Made by a program: the position numbers and the translations under genes. The notes below the pieces were generated by a model. The model was not told where the DNA came from. It searched no databases and saw nothing but the letters and a program-made list of their open reading frames with translations. From contig JAAYNM010000090.1 in NCBI GenBank assembly GCA_012520815.1, positions 1 to 64,000 of the forward strand: a DNA stretch of 64,000 bases, given 5' to 3'. Origin of the DNA: Clostridiales bacterium (GTDB taxonomy: Bacteria > Bacillota > Clostridia > Lachnospirales > Lachnospiraceae). Shown here piece after piece: positions 53,101-61,423 of this stretch (position 1 is its first letter; the number at the start of each line of letters is the position of its first letter).

Positions 53101-54630
53101 CAAGTGCTAGAGGCTGTTAATGGTAAAGTTGGATATCAAATTGAAATTGTTGGTCTTAGGACTTATGAATTTGAGAACAAATATAATAAAAATGTAGAAA
53201 CTGGAGCAATCCGTGGACAAAAATATATAGAGGGTGAAAGTTATGGCAAAAATGAAGATTACCTAAATGCTAATAAGTATGATATGGTAGTTATTGGATT
53301 TGCTGACAGTTATAATTTTGATGATATTTCTAACACTTACGGTGCCGTAGACAATATAAAGGACTTTATTAAAGCAGGAAAATCGGTAATGTTCGCTCAT
53401 GATACAATGAGTTATAACTCTACGATAAACTATTTCCAAATAACACAAGATGGACTGACGGCTACATCTCTTAAACCAAAAGCAAAATATATAACTAATG
53501 ATTCTGATATTAAAGAGGTTGATAAGATATGTACAGAACTAACAAGCGTACTTAGAAATACAGTAGGTATGGATAAGTATGGAATTACATTATCGGTAGA
53601 TGATAGAGACGGAAAAACAAAACCTACATATTATAGTGGAGCAAAGGTTAGCTATGCTACAGAAACGTCTAGTGATGGAAAATATTATGTAAATGAATTA
53701 CAAGGGTTTTCAGATTGGGCTCAATGGAAGTATAGTCTTGTTCAAGATTACAAAGACAACAATACAGATGGTGGATTATATAATGTTAAACCTTATAATA
53801 CAGCTTCATATCTTTATAGGTTTAGTCCTTCTAAATTAGAAGAAATTTTTGACTGGAAAACAAATCGTGTTGAAAAGGTAAATGAAGGACAGGTAACAAT
53901 GTTCCCATATAAGATGGATAGTTCTATTAAAGTAGCACCTACTCACTGTCAGTGGTACCAGTTAGATATGAACGATCCGGAATTAGTAGTGTGGTATACA
54001 TTATCAGGAGATAACTATTATAGGGATACTAAACTTGATGGACAGAACAACTACTACATTTACTCAAAGGGAAATGTTACATATACAGGTGCTGGACATG
54101 GAGATATCTTTGGTGATAATCCAGAAGAGCAGAAATTATTTGTTAATACTATTATCAGGGCTATCGGAGCTGCTAATGCGATTCCAGATGTAACAGTTAC
54201 AAATGGTTCAATGGGTAGTGGTATTTACAATATTTACGCAAGTGTTGGCGATAAATACACATTGAAGTTTAAGGCTACAGATGCAGATCTTCTTACACCT
54301 GAAGCAGTAAATTATGATTACAACAGTGTTGGTTTATTCAATGCTGGTCGTGTAATATATGATAAAAATGACGATGGTGTTTATAATGAAGGTGATGTTG
54401 TTATTAAGACATATGGAGCAATGGATGAGGCAGGTTCAAAACTTATGAATGATGTAGTAAATTCTATTGAACTGGAAGGGAATGCAGCATTACAGCCACA
54501 TTGGGACGAAGTTAGAGGTAAAATAGAAGCTAGTGGTGCTAAGTTTATTATTGAAGCTTATGATAAGTATAATGAGAAAGGTACTGCTGTAGCTAAGATT
54601 ACAACAAGAGAACTATTTGCATTAGATTAA
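50107..54630 (+). CDS. Large exported protein of the pilus operon, 1507 aa
   Basis: I do not recognise a named function; it may belong to the DUF5057 group, but this is unconfirmed. A signal or anchor segment lies at about residues 15-35 (IICVLLTITLVVSAVIYNF). Three related alpha/beta segments recur: KYFTILEIVPYTGMGEF, PIRILEVEPCNSF and SIKVLQILPTRQYFGGG, each followed later by a buried strand (ADLVIISV, YDAIIIGD, YDMVVIGF). A Thr/Pro/Glu linker with 15-bp repeats sits near residues 350-405. Two calcium-loop-like elements are DKNGDGIFSDE and DKNDDGVYNEGD. ATG 50107 has GGAGG 6 bases upstream. As the last gene of the pilus operon it is a candidate surface adhesin or pilus-associated protein. 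Confidence 0.75.
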   Translation: MKKIKSKILKMSIQSKIICVLLTITLVVSAVIYNFSGVEAQGEEVVTDKTYLSDIVDRITAGKQKYFTILEIVPYTGMGEFRYFAGSDEVEAGLLNKSQSELKELYNKCGGYGIKNDWVKMNYLFSNFNYEIKYDEYQNTYKIKCDEIFNNYVLQDPFDSLLEGRIMVNTVEANDLTQADLDSADLVIISVTPQDNSTIAAYNYYSKENAKCSEENDESTNVYDKEGKELHWSKITYETYEKSGSDLISRDISWEMATKLLDYMMVGRDLKGDGKYTKTPVILDARASEGLSRDCNMYKIALIYRMLESSQYKDFMTNHMTTVDENGKQYINKTGVTTAALYYTDESAVIPTTPEATTPKPEPTTPEETSEGETPAEGEETTPESTTPESTTPEPTTPEPTTPPASNVIRVLEFTHEDIIKCVDANECIDTNPNARKRLTNDYWVHSGDARIIPSNRDRVVTENDYVGINERGLNNKTVADIIRYLLGCKGSYVIDYDFSDGPIRILEVEPCNSFRYSDFTSIKALADGMGLDTSKWNSTNYKQYLTVTCLSTKALNTVTTDLISTYDAIIIGDKDDMLTKDSAKKTIYNDKTLNGYVYLAYGDLSKLSSPLLGNLPIDYVAYKGSINNSTGELTNSDCSKGLKRITDYETIPRRKHNWGSSNGYADWTDLEHQMKYNYMYTVSETTKSVWTDYQWDFLSEKHSGQLVGVIDTYNYYKNHKKTTSNDDLFADPIGNGRFSDNDFTERTKEKLVQYADAGKLLIMADMVYDNDGSKVYPTSKVAEFSSYVTAPGSGANYLRQKNIKGLLTHVNVMSPTLKFTLEPTTIAYDDNGIINKYNSTGHELNYAFTIDAYANTTYKIKLIIDKNGDGIFSDEGGYVQDDTNEIFKTMVVTTDASGRADVSLSTNLASNYNGIVAWKIEVAQMKDTPSGKIETTLRSSQIGYTAVKSEEVMSIKVLQILPTRQYFGGGDYGLALNMSSSVLSGDNIPKGYNDGFKQVLEAVNGKVGYQIEIVGLRTYEFENKYNKNVETGAIRGQKYIEGESYGKNEDYLNANKYDMVVIGFADSYNFDDISNTYGAVDNIKDFIKAGKSVMFAHDTMSYNSTINYFQITQDGLTATSLKPKAKYITNDSDIKEVDKICTELTSVLRNTVGMDKYGITLSVDDRDGKTKPTYYSGAKVSYATETSSDGKYYVNELQGFSDWAQWKYSLVQDYKDNNTDGGLYNVKPYNTASYLYRFSPSKLEEIFDWKTNRVEKVNEGQVTMFPYKMDSSIKVAPTHCQWYQLDMNDPELVVWYTLSGDNYYRDTKLDGQNNYYIYSKGNVTYTGAGHGDIFGDNPEEQKLFVNTIIRAIGAANAIPDVTVTNGSMGSGIYNIYASVGDKYTLKFKATDADLLTPEAVNYDYNSVGLFNAGRVIYDKNDDGVYNEGDVVIKTYGAMDEAGSKLMNDVVNSIELEGNAALQPHWDEVRGKIEASGAKFIIEAYDKYNEKGTAVAKITTRELFALD
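51247..51306 (+). repeat. Four tandem 15-bp repeats coding TTPES/TTPEP
   Basis: The unit ACAACCCCAGAATCT occurs twice exactly, then as AGAACCT and AGAGCCT variants. It encodes a Thr/Pro/Glu linker between domains of the 1507-aa protein. Copy number may vary by slippage. Confidence 0.9.
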
Positions 54631-54651
54631 ATGTAGATAAAGATGAAGAAT

Positions 54652-54731
54652 TCTCCAATTGCTTTAAGGCATATAAGTCAATTATTAGAAACAGTAGTAA
54701 TTGACTAGCCTCATGGTAATTGGAGATTTGT
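54652..54731 (+). terminator. Nested hairpin ending the pilus operon
   Basis: TCTCCAATT pairs with AATTGGAGA around an inner GTCAATTA/TAATTGAC stem, followed by TTTGTATTT. The T run is broken but the position just after the stop fits termination. Confidence 0.65.
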
Positions 54732-54766
54732 ATTTAATGGTTTTAAAAAGATATATACTTGAAGAA

Positions 54767-54775
54767 TGATATAAT
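54767..54775 (+). promoter_or_regulatory. Extended -10 promoter of the exonuclease III gene
   Basis: TGA-TATAAT at 54767-54775, 30 bases before the ATG. The -35 region is poor, which is usual for extended -10 promoters. Confidence 0.5.
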
Positions 54776-54805
54776 GAAAAATAGACAATAGAAAGTGAGA
54801 ACAAT

Positions 54806-55564
54806 ATGAAAAAATTCATATCATGGAATGTTAATGGAATTAGAGCTTGTGTAAAAAAAGGTTTTTTGGATTATTTCAAGGAAATGGATGCGGATATTTT
54901 TTGTATTCAAGAAAGTAAAATGCAGGAAGGGCAATTAGTACTAGAATTGGAAGGATATTATCAATATTGGAATTATGCCATAAAAAAAGGATATTCTGGA
55001 ACAGCTATATTTACAAAAGAGGAACCAATATCAGTTTCATATGGTATAGGTATAGAAGAACATGATAATGAGGGAAGAGTTATCACTCTAGAGTTCGATA
55101 ATTTCTATATGATTACAGTATATACGCCAAATTCTCAGACTGAGTTAGCTAGATTGGATTACAGAATGAAATGGGAGGATGATTTTAGAGAGTATCTTAT
55201 AAAATTAGATAAAAAAAAGCCAGTGGTAGTTTGTGGAGATATGAATGTTGCTCATAAGGAAATAGATCTTAAAAATCCTAAGACAAACCATAAAAATGCT
55301 GGCTTCACTGATGAAGAAAGAGAAAAAATGACCAAGCTTCTATCATCAGGATTTGTAGATACATTCAGATATTTTTATCCAGAGCAAAAAGATATATATT
55401 CATGGTGGTCATATAGGTTTAGTGCAAGAGCAAAGAATATAGGTTGGCGTATAGATTATTTTCTAACATCAAAATCTCTTGAGGGAAATCTTATTGATGC
55501 AAAAATTCATACTGAGGTAATGGGTTCAGACCACTGTCCTGTAGAATTGGATATAGAGATTTAA
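54806..55564 (+). CDS. xth: Exodeoxyribonuclease III (AP endonuclease, ExoA type)
   Basis: A 252-aa Mg-dependent nuclease that cuts DNA 5' of abasic sites in base-excision repair. FISWNVNGIRACVKKGF (residues 3-19), FCIQESKM with the metal-binding Glu, YTPNSQ, CGDMNVAHKEIDL, WWSYR and the final GSDHCPVELDIEI are all present. The length is normal. It is preceded by its own promoter and followed by a gap of about 260 bases, so it is probably monocistronic. Confidence 0.95.
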   Translation: MKKFISWNVNGIRACVKKGFLDYFKEMDADIFCIQESKMQEGQLVLELEGYYQYWNYAIKKGYSGTAIFTKEEPISVSYGIGIEEHDNEGRVITLEFDNFYMITVYTPNSQTELARLDYRMKWEDDFREYLIKLDKKKPVVVCGDMNVAHKEIDLKNPKTNHKNAGFTDEEREKMTKLLSSGFVDTFRYFYPEQKDIYSWWSYRFSARAKNIGWRIDYFLTSKSLEGNLIDAKIHTEVMGSDHCPVELDIEI

Positions 55565-55703
55565 AAATACAAGTGACAAGCTAAAAATAGGTTTCATTCC
55601 TGAAATTATGCATTTAAATTATCGAGAAGTTACAAAATTAAATTTAAAATCTGTTAGATATGCCCAAAAATCAAGTAAACTACGCATAAATGCGCTAAAT
55701 TCC

Positions 55704-55732
55704 TTGACAAAATCTGTGAAAAAGTTTATAAA
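55704..55732 (+). promoter_or_regulatory. Promoter of hup
   Basis: TTGACA (55704-55709) and TATAAA (55727-55732) with a 17-base spacer. The leader of roughly 85 bases contains a short CCCAA-gcat-TTGGG hairpin. The strength fits an abundant DNA-binding protein. Confidence 0.75.
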
Positions 55733-55825
55733 TAAGTAGATGGGTAGACATACATATGCACCCGTGAATAACCCAAGCATTTGGGCTCAAAATATAAACT
55801 ATAAAAACAGAGGAGGAGTTTATCC

Positions 55826-56104
55826 ATGAACAAAGCTGAATTAGTAGCAGCTGTGGCTGCAAAGACAGAATTAACAAAGAAAGATTCTGAAAAGGCATTA
55901 AAGGCTTTCATCGAAGTAGTAACAGAAGAATTAAAGAAAGGTGACAAAGTTCAATTAGTTGGATTTGGTACTTTTGAAGTTGCTAAGAGAGCTGCTAGAG
56001 AAGGAAGAAACCCACAGACAGGAAAGGTAATGAAGATTGCGGCTTCTAAGGCTCCTAAGTTTAAAGCTGGTAAGGCTTTAAAGGATGAAGTTAACAAAAA
56101 GTAA
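55826..56104 (+). CDS. hup: HU-family DNA-binding protein
   Basis: A 92-aa nucleoid protein that bends DNA as a dimer. [25 protein letters not shown] forms the dimer helices, [25 protein letters not shown] forms the DNA-binding arm with its Pro, and [17 protein letters not shown] closes the fold. GGAGGAG lies 9 bases upstream. It is monocistronic, with a consensus-like promoter and strong terminator. Its codons favour GCT and GTT, as expected for high expression. Confidence 0.97.
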   Translation: MNKAELVAAVAAKTELTKKDSEKALKAFIEVVTEELKKGDKVQLVGFGTFEVAKRAAREGRNPQTGKVMKIAASKAPKFKAGKALKDEVNKK

Positions 56105-56135
56105 TAATTGTTGATTCTTAAAATGGATAATCCGG

Positions 56136-56171
56136 AGAAAGGTCTTACTTTACAGTAAGACCTTTCTTTTT
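56136..56171 (+). terminator. Terminator after hup
   Basis: AGAAAGGTCTTAC-tttaca-GTAAGACCTTTCT followed by TTTT(T) is a strong intrinsic terminator. Confidence 0.88.
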
Positions 56172-56238
56172 AATGTAAGGTAGGAAATAGAGACTTAAAT
56201 AAGCGTTGATATATAAATATAACTAGAAAAGGATAAGA

Positions 56239-56487
56239 GTGAGCCATATGAGATTGGACAAGTACCTAAAGGTATCAAGGTTAATAAAACGTAGAACTGT
56301 TGCTAAGGAAGCTTGTGATGCAGGTAGGGTTTTGGTGAATGATAAACCGGCTAAGGCATCTTTGGATGTATTGGTTGGAGATAAAATAGAAATTCAGTTT
56401 GGAACACGTAATGTGGCGGTTAAGGTTACAAGCATTGCAGAGACAGTAAAGAAAGAAGAAGCAAAAGAAATGTATGAGTATCTGTAA
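56239..56487 (+). CDS. rqcP: RqcP (YabO) S4-domain ribosome quality-control protein
   Basis: An 82-aa RNA-binding protein; RqcP works with RqcH to tag stalled nascent chains on 60S-like 50S subunits. The S4 domain MRLDKYLKVSRLIKRRTVAKEACDAGRVLVNDKPAKAS covers most of the protein, and KKEEAKEMYEYL is the typical C-terminus. The GTG at 56239 has AAAAGGAT 5 bases upstream, but most homologues begin at the MRLDK methionine (56248), so either start is possible. It precedes divIC as in Bacillus, but yabP and yabQ are absent from between them. Confidence 0.93.
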   Translation: MSHMRLDKYLKVSRLIKRRTVAKEACDAGRVLVNDKPAKASLDVLVGDKIEIQFGTRNVAVKVTSIAETVKKEEAKEMYEYL

Positions 56488-56620
56488 TAATTAGAGCATC
56501 TAGCCAATAATATTATACTCAATACCGTCTTGAAAAAAACCATAAAAAAAGTTACAATAGGAATATCTAAGCTACTAAAAAGAATGTTAAGTAAGCGCAA
56601 GGTGAAGTCTGGAGAAGCAA

Positions 56621-56920
56621 ATGAGCACAAAAAGAAGAGGCGCAAATAAATCAAATAAAGCGGGTATTTTTGGTATTTCAGTGGTTGTTATTCTGCTGGC
56701 TTTCTTTTTGTATACTCAGATTGACTCTAGGGGGACAGAACTGGAAAAATTACGACAGCAGGAGGCCGCCTTACAGTCTAAGTATGATGATGAGATAAGT
56801 CGGGCTAAGGAGCTAGAGGAGAAGCGCATATATGTTAAGACAAAGAGATATGTTGAAGAGGTGGCTAAACAGTTAGGGCTTGTCTATCCAGATGAGATTA
56901 TATATAAACCAAAGAATTAA
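56621..56920 (+). CDS. divIC: Septum formation initiator DivIC/FtsB-like
   Basis: A 99-aa bitopic membrane protein of the division complex that works with FtsL/DivIB-type partners. A basic cytosolic tail is followed by the helix IFGISVVVILLAFFLYTQI (residues about 16-34). A coiled coil comes next (GTELEKLRQQEAALQSKYDDEISRAKELEEK), then the FtsB/DivIC end motif VKTKRYVEEVAKQLGLVYPDEIIY. GGAGAAG precedes the ATG. It follows rqcP by 133 bases. Confidence 0.92.
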   Translation: MSTKRRGANKSNKAGIFGISVVVILLAFFLYTQIDSRGTELEKLRQQEAALQSKYDDEISRAKELEEKRIYVKTKRYVEEVAKQLGLVYPDEIIYKPKN

Positions 56921-57073
56921 GGTTACCAAAAAATGTTATCAAAAATGTAAGCATAAAAAATATATGCAAAATTTTTTTGTTCCTCCATATAATCCACTTT
57001 CATAGGGCAAAAGCCCTGAAGAAATAAATGATTATATGACGGTTCTTGTTATAGGAATATGGGATAAGCTTGC

Positions 57074-57102
57074 TTGATTTTGCCAATTTTATCAAGTATA
57101 GT
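57074..57102 (+). promoter_or_regulatory. Possible promoter of tilS-hpt-ftsH
   Basis: TTGATT (57074-57079) and TATAGT (57097-57102) with a 17-base spacer. The leader would be very short (about 15 bases), so this is only a candidate. An AGGGC-aaaa-GCCCT hairpin at 57004-57017 may mark the end of divIC transcription. Confidence 0.4.
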
Positions 57103-57123
57103 TAGGAAAATAGGAACCAAATT

Positions 57124-58635
57124 ATGAAAGATGAAGATATGGAATATAAGAAGATAAACGAAGAAAAAGATAAAAACACAACTAAGAAAAAAGATGATAA
57201 AAAAGACCTGAATGTAAATTCAATAAAGCATAAGATAGAAGGCAAAGTTCTTGATTATATTAGGGAGAATAAAATGATAGATTTTAAAGAATCAGTGGTC
57301 GTTGGAGTATCTGGCGGCTCTGATTCTATGTGCTTGTTAAATATTTTGCTGGATTTATCTAGAAAGATGGAACTATCTCTTCATGTTGTACATATTCATC
57401 ATGGTATCCGTGGAATGGATGCTGACAATGATATGGCATTTGTGGAAAGATTTTGTAAAAGGAGGAATATTTCATTTTCTGGTTTTAAGTTTGATGTGCC
57501 AAGGATGGCAAAAGAAAAGGGTTTAAGCTCAGAGGAGGCAGGAAGGCTCCTTAGATATGAGGCATTTAGGGAAGTAGCATCAAAATATGAAAATTGCAAA
57601 ATAGCTGTGGCCCATAATGAAGATGATGTAGCAGAGACAGTATTATTTAATCTGTTTCGTGGAAGTGGAATTAAGGGTCTTACAGGTATTGCCCCAGTAA
57701 GAGATGAAATCATTAGACCTATATTATGTTTAAATAAATCGGAGATATTACAGTATTTATCTGCAAGTAATATTACATATTGCACGGATGCAACCAATTT
57801 AAGAGAAGAATACACACGGAACAAAATAAGACTTTCGGTTTTGCCATATATTGAAGAAAATATTAATGAAAAGGCAAAAGAGCATATTGCAGAATGTGCA
57901 ACCATTTTAAGGGAAACAGATGAGTATATGAACAGTGTGTCGAAGAATTTATTTGATAAAACGGTGATTTTAGAAGGAAATGGTCTTGCTGGGACTACAT
58001 TTGCCGAGATTACATTTTCAAATGATTTGTTTGAGAAAAATCCTCATATTCTTGTATCTAGAGTGATTAGAATGGGAATAATGACTGTGGTTAATACACT
58101 TAAAGACATTTCCAATACTCATATAGAAGATGTTATTAAATTATTTTCAAGGGAGACTGGAAAAAAAATAAATTTACCATATGGAATCAGCGCTACTAAG
58201 ACTTATGATGGTATTTTACTTCGAGTTGATAGGAAAGAAAATGTTGCTATCCAGGTTATAATAGACGGAGTTGGAGAATATAATATCCCTGGTGAAAAGG
58301 CACTGCTTAGAGTATCTAGAGAAGAATTTGTTAATACAAAATTTACCGAAAAATTATATACGAAATGGGTTGCTTATGATATACTAGGGGATAATCTGAC
58401 GCTAAGAACCAGAAAAACTGGAGACTACATAGTAGTGGATGACTTAGGCTCTAGAAAAAAAATCAAGGACTATTTCATAGATATAAAAATTCCAAGACAT
58501 TTGAGAGATAAGGTATTGCTGATTGCCAATGGACAAGAAATAGTATGGGTGATTGGTTACCGAATAGGAGCTAATTACAAAATAGATGAAGGCACTCCTA
58601 TAGTGACTAAGCTTGAATATATGAAAGAGTTGTAG
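57124..58635 (+). CDS. tilS: tRNA(Ile)-lysidine synthase
   Basis: A 503-aa enzyme that converts the CAU anticodon wobble C of one tRNA-Ile to lysidine, using ATP and Lys. The ATP PP-loop is VVGVSGGSDSMCLLNILLDL (near residues 59-78). VHIHHGIRGMDADND and AHNEDDVAETVLFNLFRGSGIKGL are signature motifs, and the C-terminal TilS domain (DNLTLRTRKTGDYIV...KKIKDYFIDIKIPR) is present. Residues 1-45 form an unusual Lys/Asp/Glu-rich extension before the usual start. AGGA lies 8 bases before the ATG. hpt and ftsH follow. Confidence 0.95.
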   Translation: MKDEDMEYKKINEEKDKNTTKKKDDKKDLNVNSIKHKIEGKVLDYIRENKMIDFKESVVVGVSGGSDSMCLLNILLDLSRKMELSLHVVHIHHGIRGMDADNDMAFVERFCKRRNISFSGFKFDVPRMAKEKGLSSEEAGRLLRYEAFREVASKYENCKIAVAHNEDDVAETVLFNLFRGSGIKGLTGIAPVRDEIIRPILCLNKSEILQYLSASNITYCTDATNLREEYTRNKIRLSVLPYIEENINEKAKEHIAECATILRETDEYMNSVSKNLFDKTVILEGNGLAGTTFAEITFSNDLFEKNPHILVSRVIRMGIMTVVNTLKDISNTHIEDVIKLFSRETGKKINLPYGISATKTYDGILLRVDRKENVAIQVIIDGVGEYNIPGEKALLRVSREEFVNTKFTEKLYTKWVAYDILGDNLTLRTRKTGDYIVVDDLGSRKKIKDYFIDIKIPRHLRDKVLLIANGQEIVWVIGYRIGANYKIDEGTPIVTKLEYMKEL

Positions 58636-58725
58636 AAGATAAATTGTTTCAACTAGCTAAATAAAGAAATACGAAATACGCATAAAAGATTTGGTTACAA
58701 TGATAAAGAATGATGGAGGCATGTA

Positions 58726-59247
58726 ATGAGCGAAAAGATAAGTGTACTTATCGACGAAGTGACAGTAGATAACAAGATTAAAGAAATAGCAGACCAGATA
58801 AGCAAGGATTATGAAGGTAAGTCAGTAACTCTTCTTTGTATTTTAAAAGGAAGTGTTTTTTTCGTTTGTGAACTTGCAAAGAGGATAACAGTTCCAATAA
58901 CTTTGGATTTCATGTCAGTTTCAAGCTATGGCTCTGGGACTGAAAGTACTGGTAGAGTCAAGATTGTTAAAGATTTAGATGAATCAATAGAAGGCAAAGA
59001 TGTACTTGTTGTTGAGGATATTATCGATTCAGGTAGAACACTAAGTCACCTTGTAACATTACTTAGTGCAAGGAAACCTAATAGTTTAAAGATATGTACA
59101 CTATTGGACAAACCAGATAGAAGAGTGGTTCCTATGGATGTGGATTACACATGCTTTGAGATACCAGACAAGTTTGTAGTAGGCTACGGTCTTGACTACG
59201 ATCAAAAATATAGAAATCTTCCATATGTAGGTGTGGTTGAATTATAA
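58726..59247 (+). CDS. hpt: Hypoxanthine phosphoribosyltransferase
   Basis: A 173-aa cytosolic purine-salvage enzyme that joins hypoxanthine or guanine to PRPP. The PRPP loop is DVLVVEDIIDSGRTL (near residues 91-105). LLCILKGSVFFVCELAKRI and DFMSVSSYGSGTES (the flexible loop) are present, and VVGYGLDYDQKYRNLPYVGVV ends the protein as in the family. GGAGG lies 7 bases upstream. Its place between tilS and ftsH is the conserved Firmicutes order. Confidence 0.97.
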   Translation: MSEKISVLIDEVTVDNKIKEIADQISKDYEGKSVTLLCILKGSVFFVCELAKRITVPITLDFMSVSSYGSGTESTGRVKIVKDLDESIEGKDVLVVEDIIDSGRTLSHLVTLLSARKPNSLKICTLLDKPDRRVVPMDVDYTCFEIPDKFVVGYGLDYDQKYRNLPYVGVVEL

Positions 59248-59265
59248 ATTGGAGGTAACAAACAA

Positions 59266-61083
59266 GTGACAAATAAAAAACCGACTAGTGGATTTTATTT
59301 TATGTTATTGCTTGCCATCCTTATGATATGGTATGTAATATCAGTAATGATGGGAAACTCAAGAAATGAATATACATATGATAATTTCTTAAGTGATTTA
59401 GAAAAAGATAAAATTTCAGAAATATATATTGGACAAAACAAAGAGGTTCCTACTGGATATGTAACAGTTGCTACCTCCTCTAAAGAGACAAAGACAGTAT
59501 ATGTACCTGTTATCAGTGATGCTATAAAAGATATTAAGGATGCAGGCTACACATATAAATTGGGGGATGTTGAAAGAGACAGTATTTTCCTAACGACATT
59601 TCTACCTATTCTGATTGTTTCAGTAGTAGTAATATTTCTATTTTTATTATTCAATGCCAATGCCGCCAATGCAGGTGGAGGTGGTAATGGAAAGTTAATG
59701 AACTTTGGAAAGAGTAGGGCAAAAAGAATTGATCCTACTGAAAACAGCAAGACTTTTAGAGATGTAGCAGGTCTTCAGGAAGAAAAAGAGGAGATGGAGG
59801 AAATTGTAGATTTCCTTCGTTCACCAGCTAAATATGTTGAGGTTGGGGCTAGAATTCCTAAGGGCGTTTTGTTAGTAGGACCTCCGGGAACTGGTAAGAC
59901 TTTACTTGCAAAGGCTATAGCCGGAGAAGCAGGAGTTCCATTCTTTAGTATTTCTGGTTCAGATTTTGTAGAGATGTTTGTAGGTGTGGGTGCATCAAGA
60001 GTAAGAGACTTATTTGAAGAAGCTAAGAAAAATGCACCATCTATGATATTTATTGATGAAATAGATGCTGTAGCAAGAAGAAGAGGCACAGGCATGGGCG
60101 GCGGTCATGATGAAAGAGAACAAACTCTAAATCAGATGCTTGTGGAAATGGATGGCTTTGGGGAAAACGAAGGCATTATCGTATTGGCAGCTACCAATAG
60201 AGTGGATATTTTAGACCCTGCTATTTTACGTCCAGGTAGATTTGATAGAAGAATTTCTGTTGGTAGACCAGACGTTAGAGGACGTAGAGAAATATTAGAT
60301 GTACACGGCGCAAACAAGCCACTGGGTGATGATGTTAATCTTGATGAAGTGGCACAGACAACAGCTGGATTTACCGGTGCAGATCTTGAGAATCTTATGA
60401 ATGAAGCAGCTATCCAAGCAGCAAAGAATGGTAGAAAATACATTATTCAAGAAGATATTAACAGATCGTTTATCAAGACTGGGATTGGTACAGAAAAGAG
60501 AAGTAAAGTTATTTCAGATAAAGATAAGAGAATTACTGCATATCATGAAGCTGGTCATGCAATACTGTTTCATGTGTTAAGCGAGGTAGGACCTGTTCAT
60601 ACTATTTCCGTTATTCCTACAGGTGATGGGGCAGCAGGATACACAATGCCACTTCCTGAGAAAGATGAGATGTTTAACACAAAGGGAAGGATGCTTCAGC
60701 ACATCATGGTAAGTCTTGGTGGACGTATTGCAGAGGAACTTACTTTTGATGATATTACTACAGGTGCATCACAGGATATAAAACAGGCAACATCAGTAGC
60801 TAAATCAATGGTAACAAAGTATGGTATGTCAGATAATTTAGGACTTGTATGTTATAGTGATGATGACGATGAAGTATTTATTGGTAGAGATTTGGCACAT
60901 ACGAAAGCATATGCAGATTCTACAGCGTCAGCTATAGATAAGGAAGTTCAATCTATTGTTACTGAGTGTTATGCAAAAGCAAAAGAAGTGATAGTTAAAC
61001 ACAGGGATGTCCTTGAAAAGTGTGCGCAGCTCCTTATTGAAAAAGAAAAGATTGGAAGAGAGGAATTCGAAGCTCTCTTTTAA
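59266..61083 (+). CDS. ftsH: ATP-dependent zinc metalloprotease FtsH
   Basis: A 605-aa membrane AAA+ protease that degrades damaged membrane and regulatory proteins. Helices lie near residues 9-29 and 103-125, flanking an extracellular domain, with a Gly/Ala/Asn-rich stretch after the second. Walker A is [14 protein letters not shown] (near 203-212), Walker [14 protein letters not shown], and the second region of homology RPGRFDRR. The zinc site is HEAGH (near 427-431), with the third ligand in [11 protein letters not shown]. It starts with GTG, with GGAGG 10 bases upstream. It is the last gene of the tilS-hpt-ftsH run. Confidence 0.96.
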   Translation: MTNKKPTSGFYFMLLLAILMIWYVISVMMGNSRNEYTYDNFLSDLEKDKISEIYIGQNKEVPTGYVTVATSSKETKTVYVPVISDAIKDIKDAGYTYKLGDVERDSIFLTTFLPILIVSVVVIFLFLLFNANAANAGGGGNGKLMNFGKSRAKRIDPTENSKTFRDVAGLQEEKEEMEEIVDFLRSPAKYVEVGARIPKGVLLVGPPGTGKTLLAKAIAGEAGVPFFSISGSDFVEMFVGVGASRVRDLFEEAKKNAPSMIFIDEIDAVARRRGTGMGGGHDEREQTLNQMLVEMDGFGENEGIIVLAATNRVDILDPAILRPGRFDRRISVGRPDVRGRREILDVHGANKPLGDDVNLDEVAQTTAGFTGADLENLMNEAAIQAAKNGRKYIIQEDINRSFIKTGIGTEKRSKVISDKDKRITAYHEAGHAILFHVLSEVGPVHTISVIPTGDGAAGYTMPLPEKDEMFNTKGRMLQHIMVSLGGRIAEELTFDDITTGASQDIKQATSVAKSMVTKYGMSDNLGLVCYSDDDDEVFIGRDLAHTKAYADSTASAIDKEVQSIVTECYAKAKEVIVKHRDVLEKCAQLLIEKEKIGREEFEALF

Positions 61084-61423
61084 ATGGAACAGACAAAAAC
61101 TATGTAAAAAATGCACAAAAACGCAAGGTGAAACTTGTTGAATTTGTGCAGACTTATTACGGGACAGATGATATACTACTTTTCGTAAAACCCCCCCCAA
61201 TACATTATATAGTTTTTGCAACACCCCATAAAAACTAAATACCTTCTCCTAAAAAAGACAGTTTACAACTGTCTTTTTTACATTAAAATAAAACAGATAT
61301 AGGCTTAATCTATTCGTTTGTTGTTTTTTGAATGAGTTGGGGAAAAAATGGGGGAATTTAATATTGAATAATAATAATATTTGTTATAAAATTGTAGTCA
61401 GTTGTAAAAAAAGGAGTAACGGC
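61084..61423. other. Intergenic region between ftsH and the GH13 gene
   Basis: No gene is supported in these 340 bases. It holds a run of eight C (61191-61198) after a T/A-rich stretch, the terminator at 61251-61279, and an AT-rich segment before the GH13 gene where promoter elements are unclear. Confidence 0.55.
61251..61279. terminator. Terminator between ftsH and GH13
   Basis: AAAAAAGACAGTT-tac-AACTGTCTTTTTT is a perfect hairpin with A and T runs. Confidence 0.88.
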
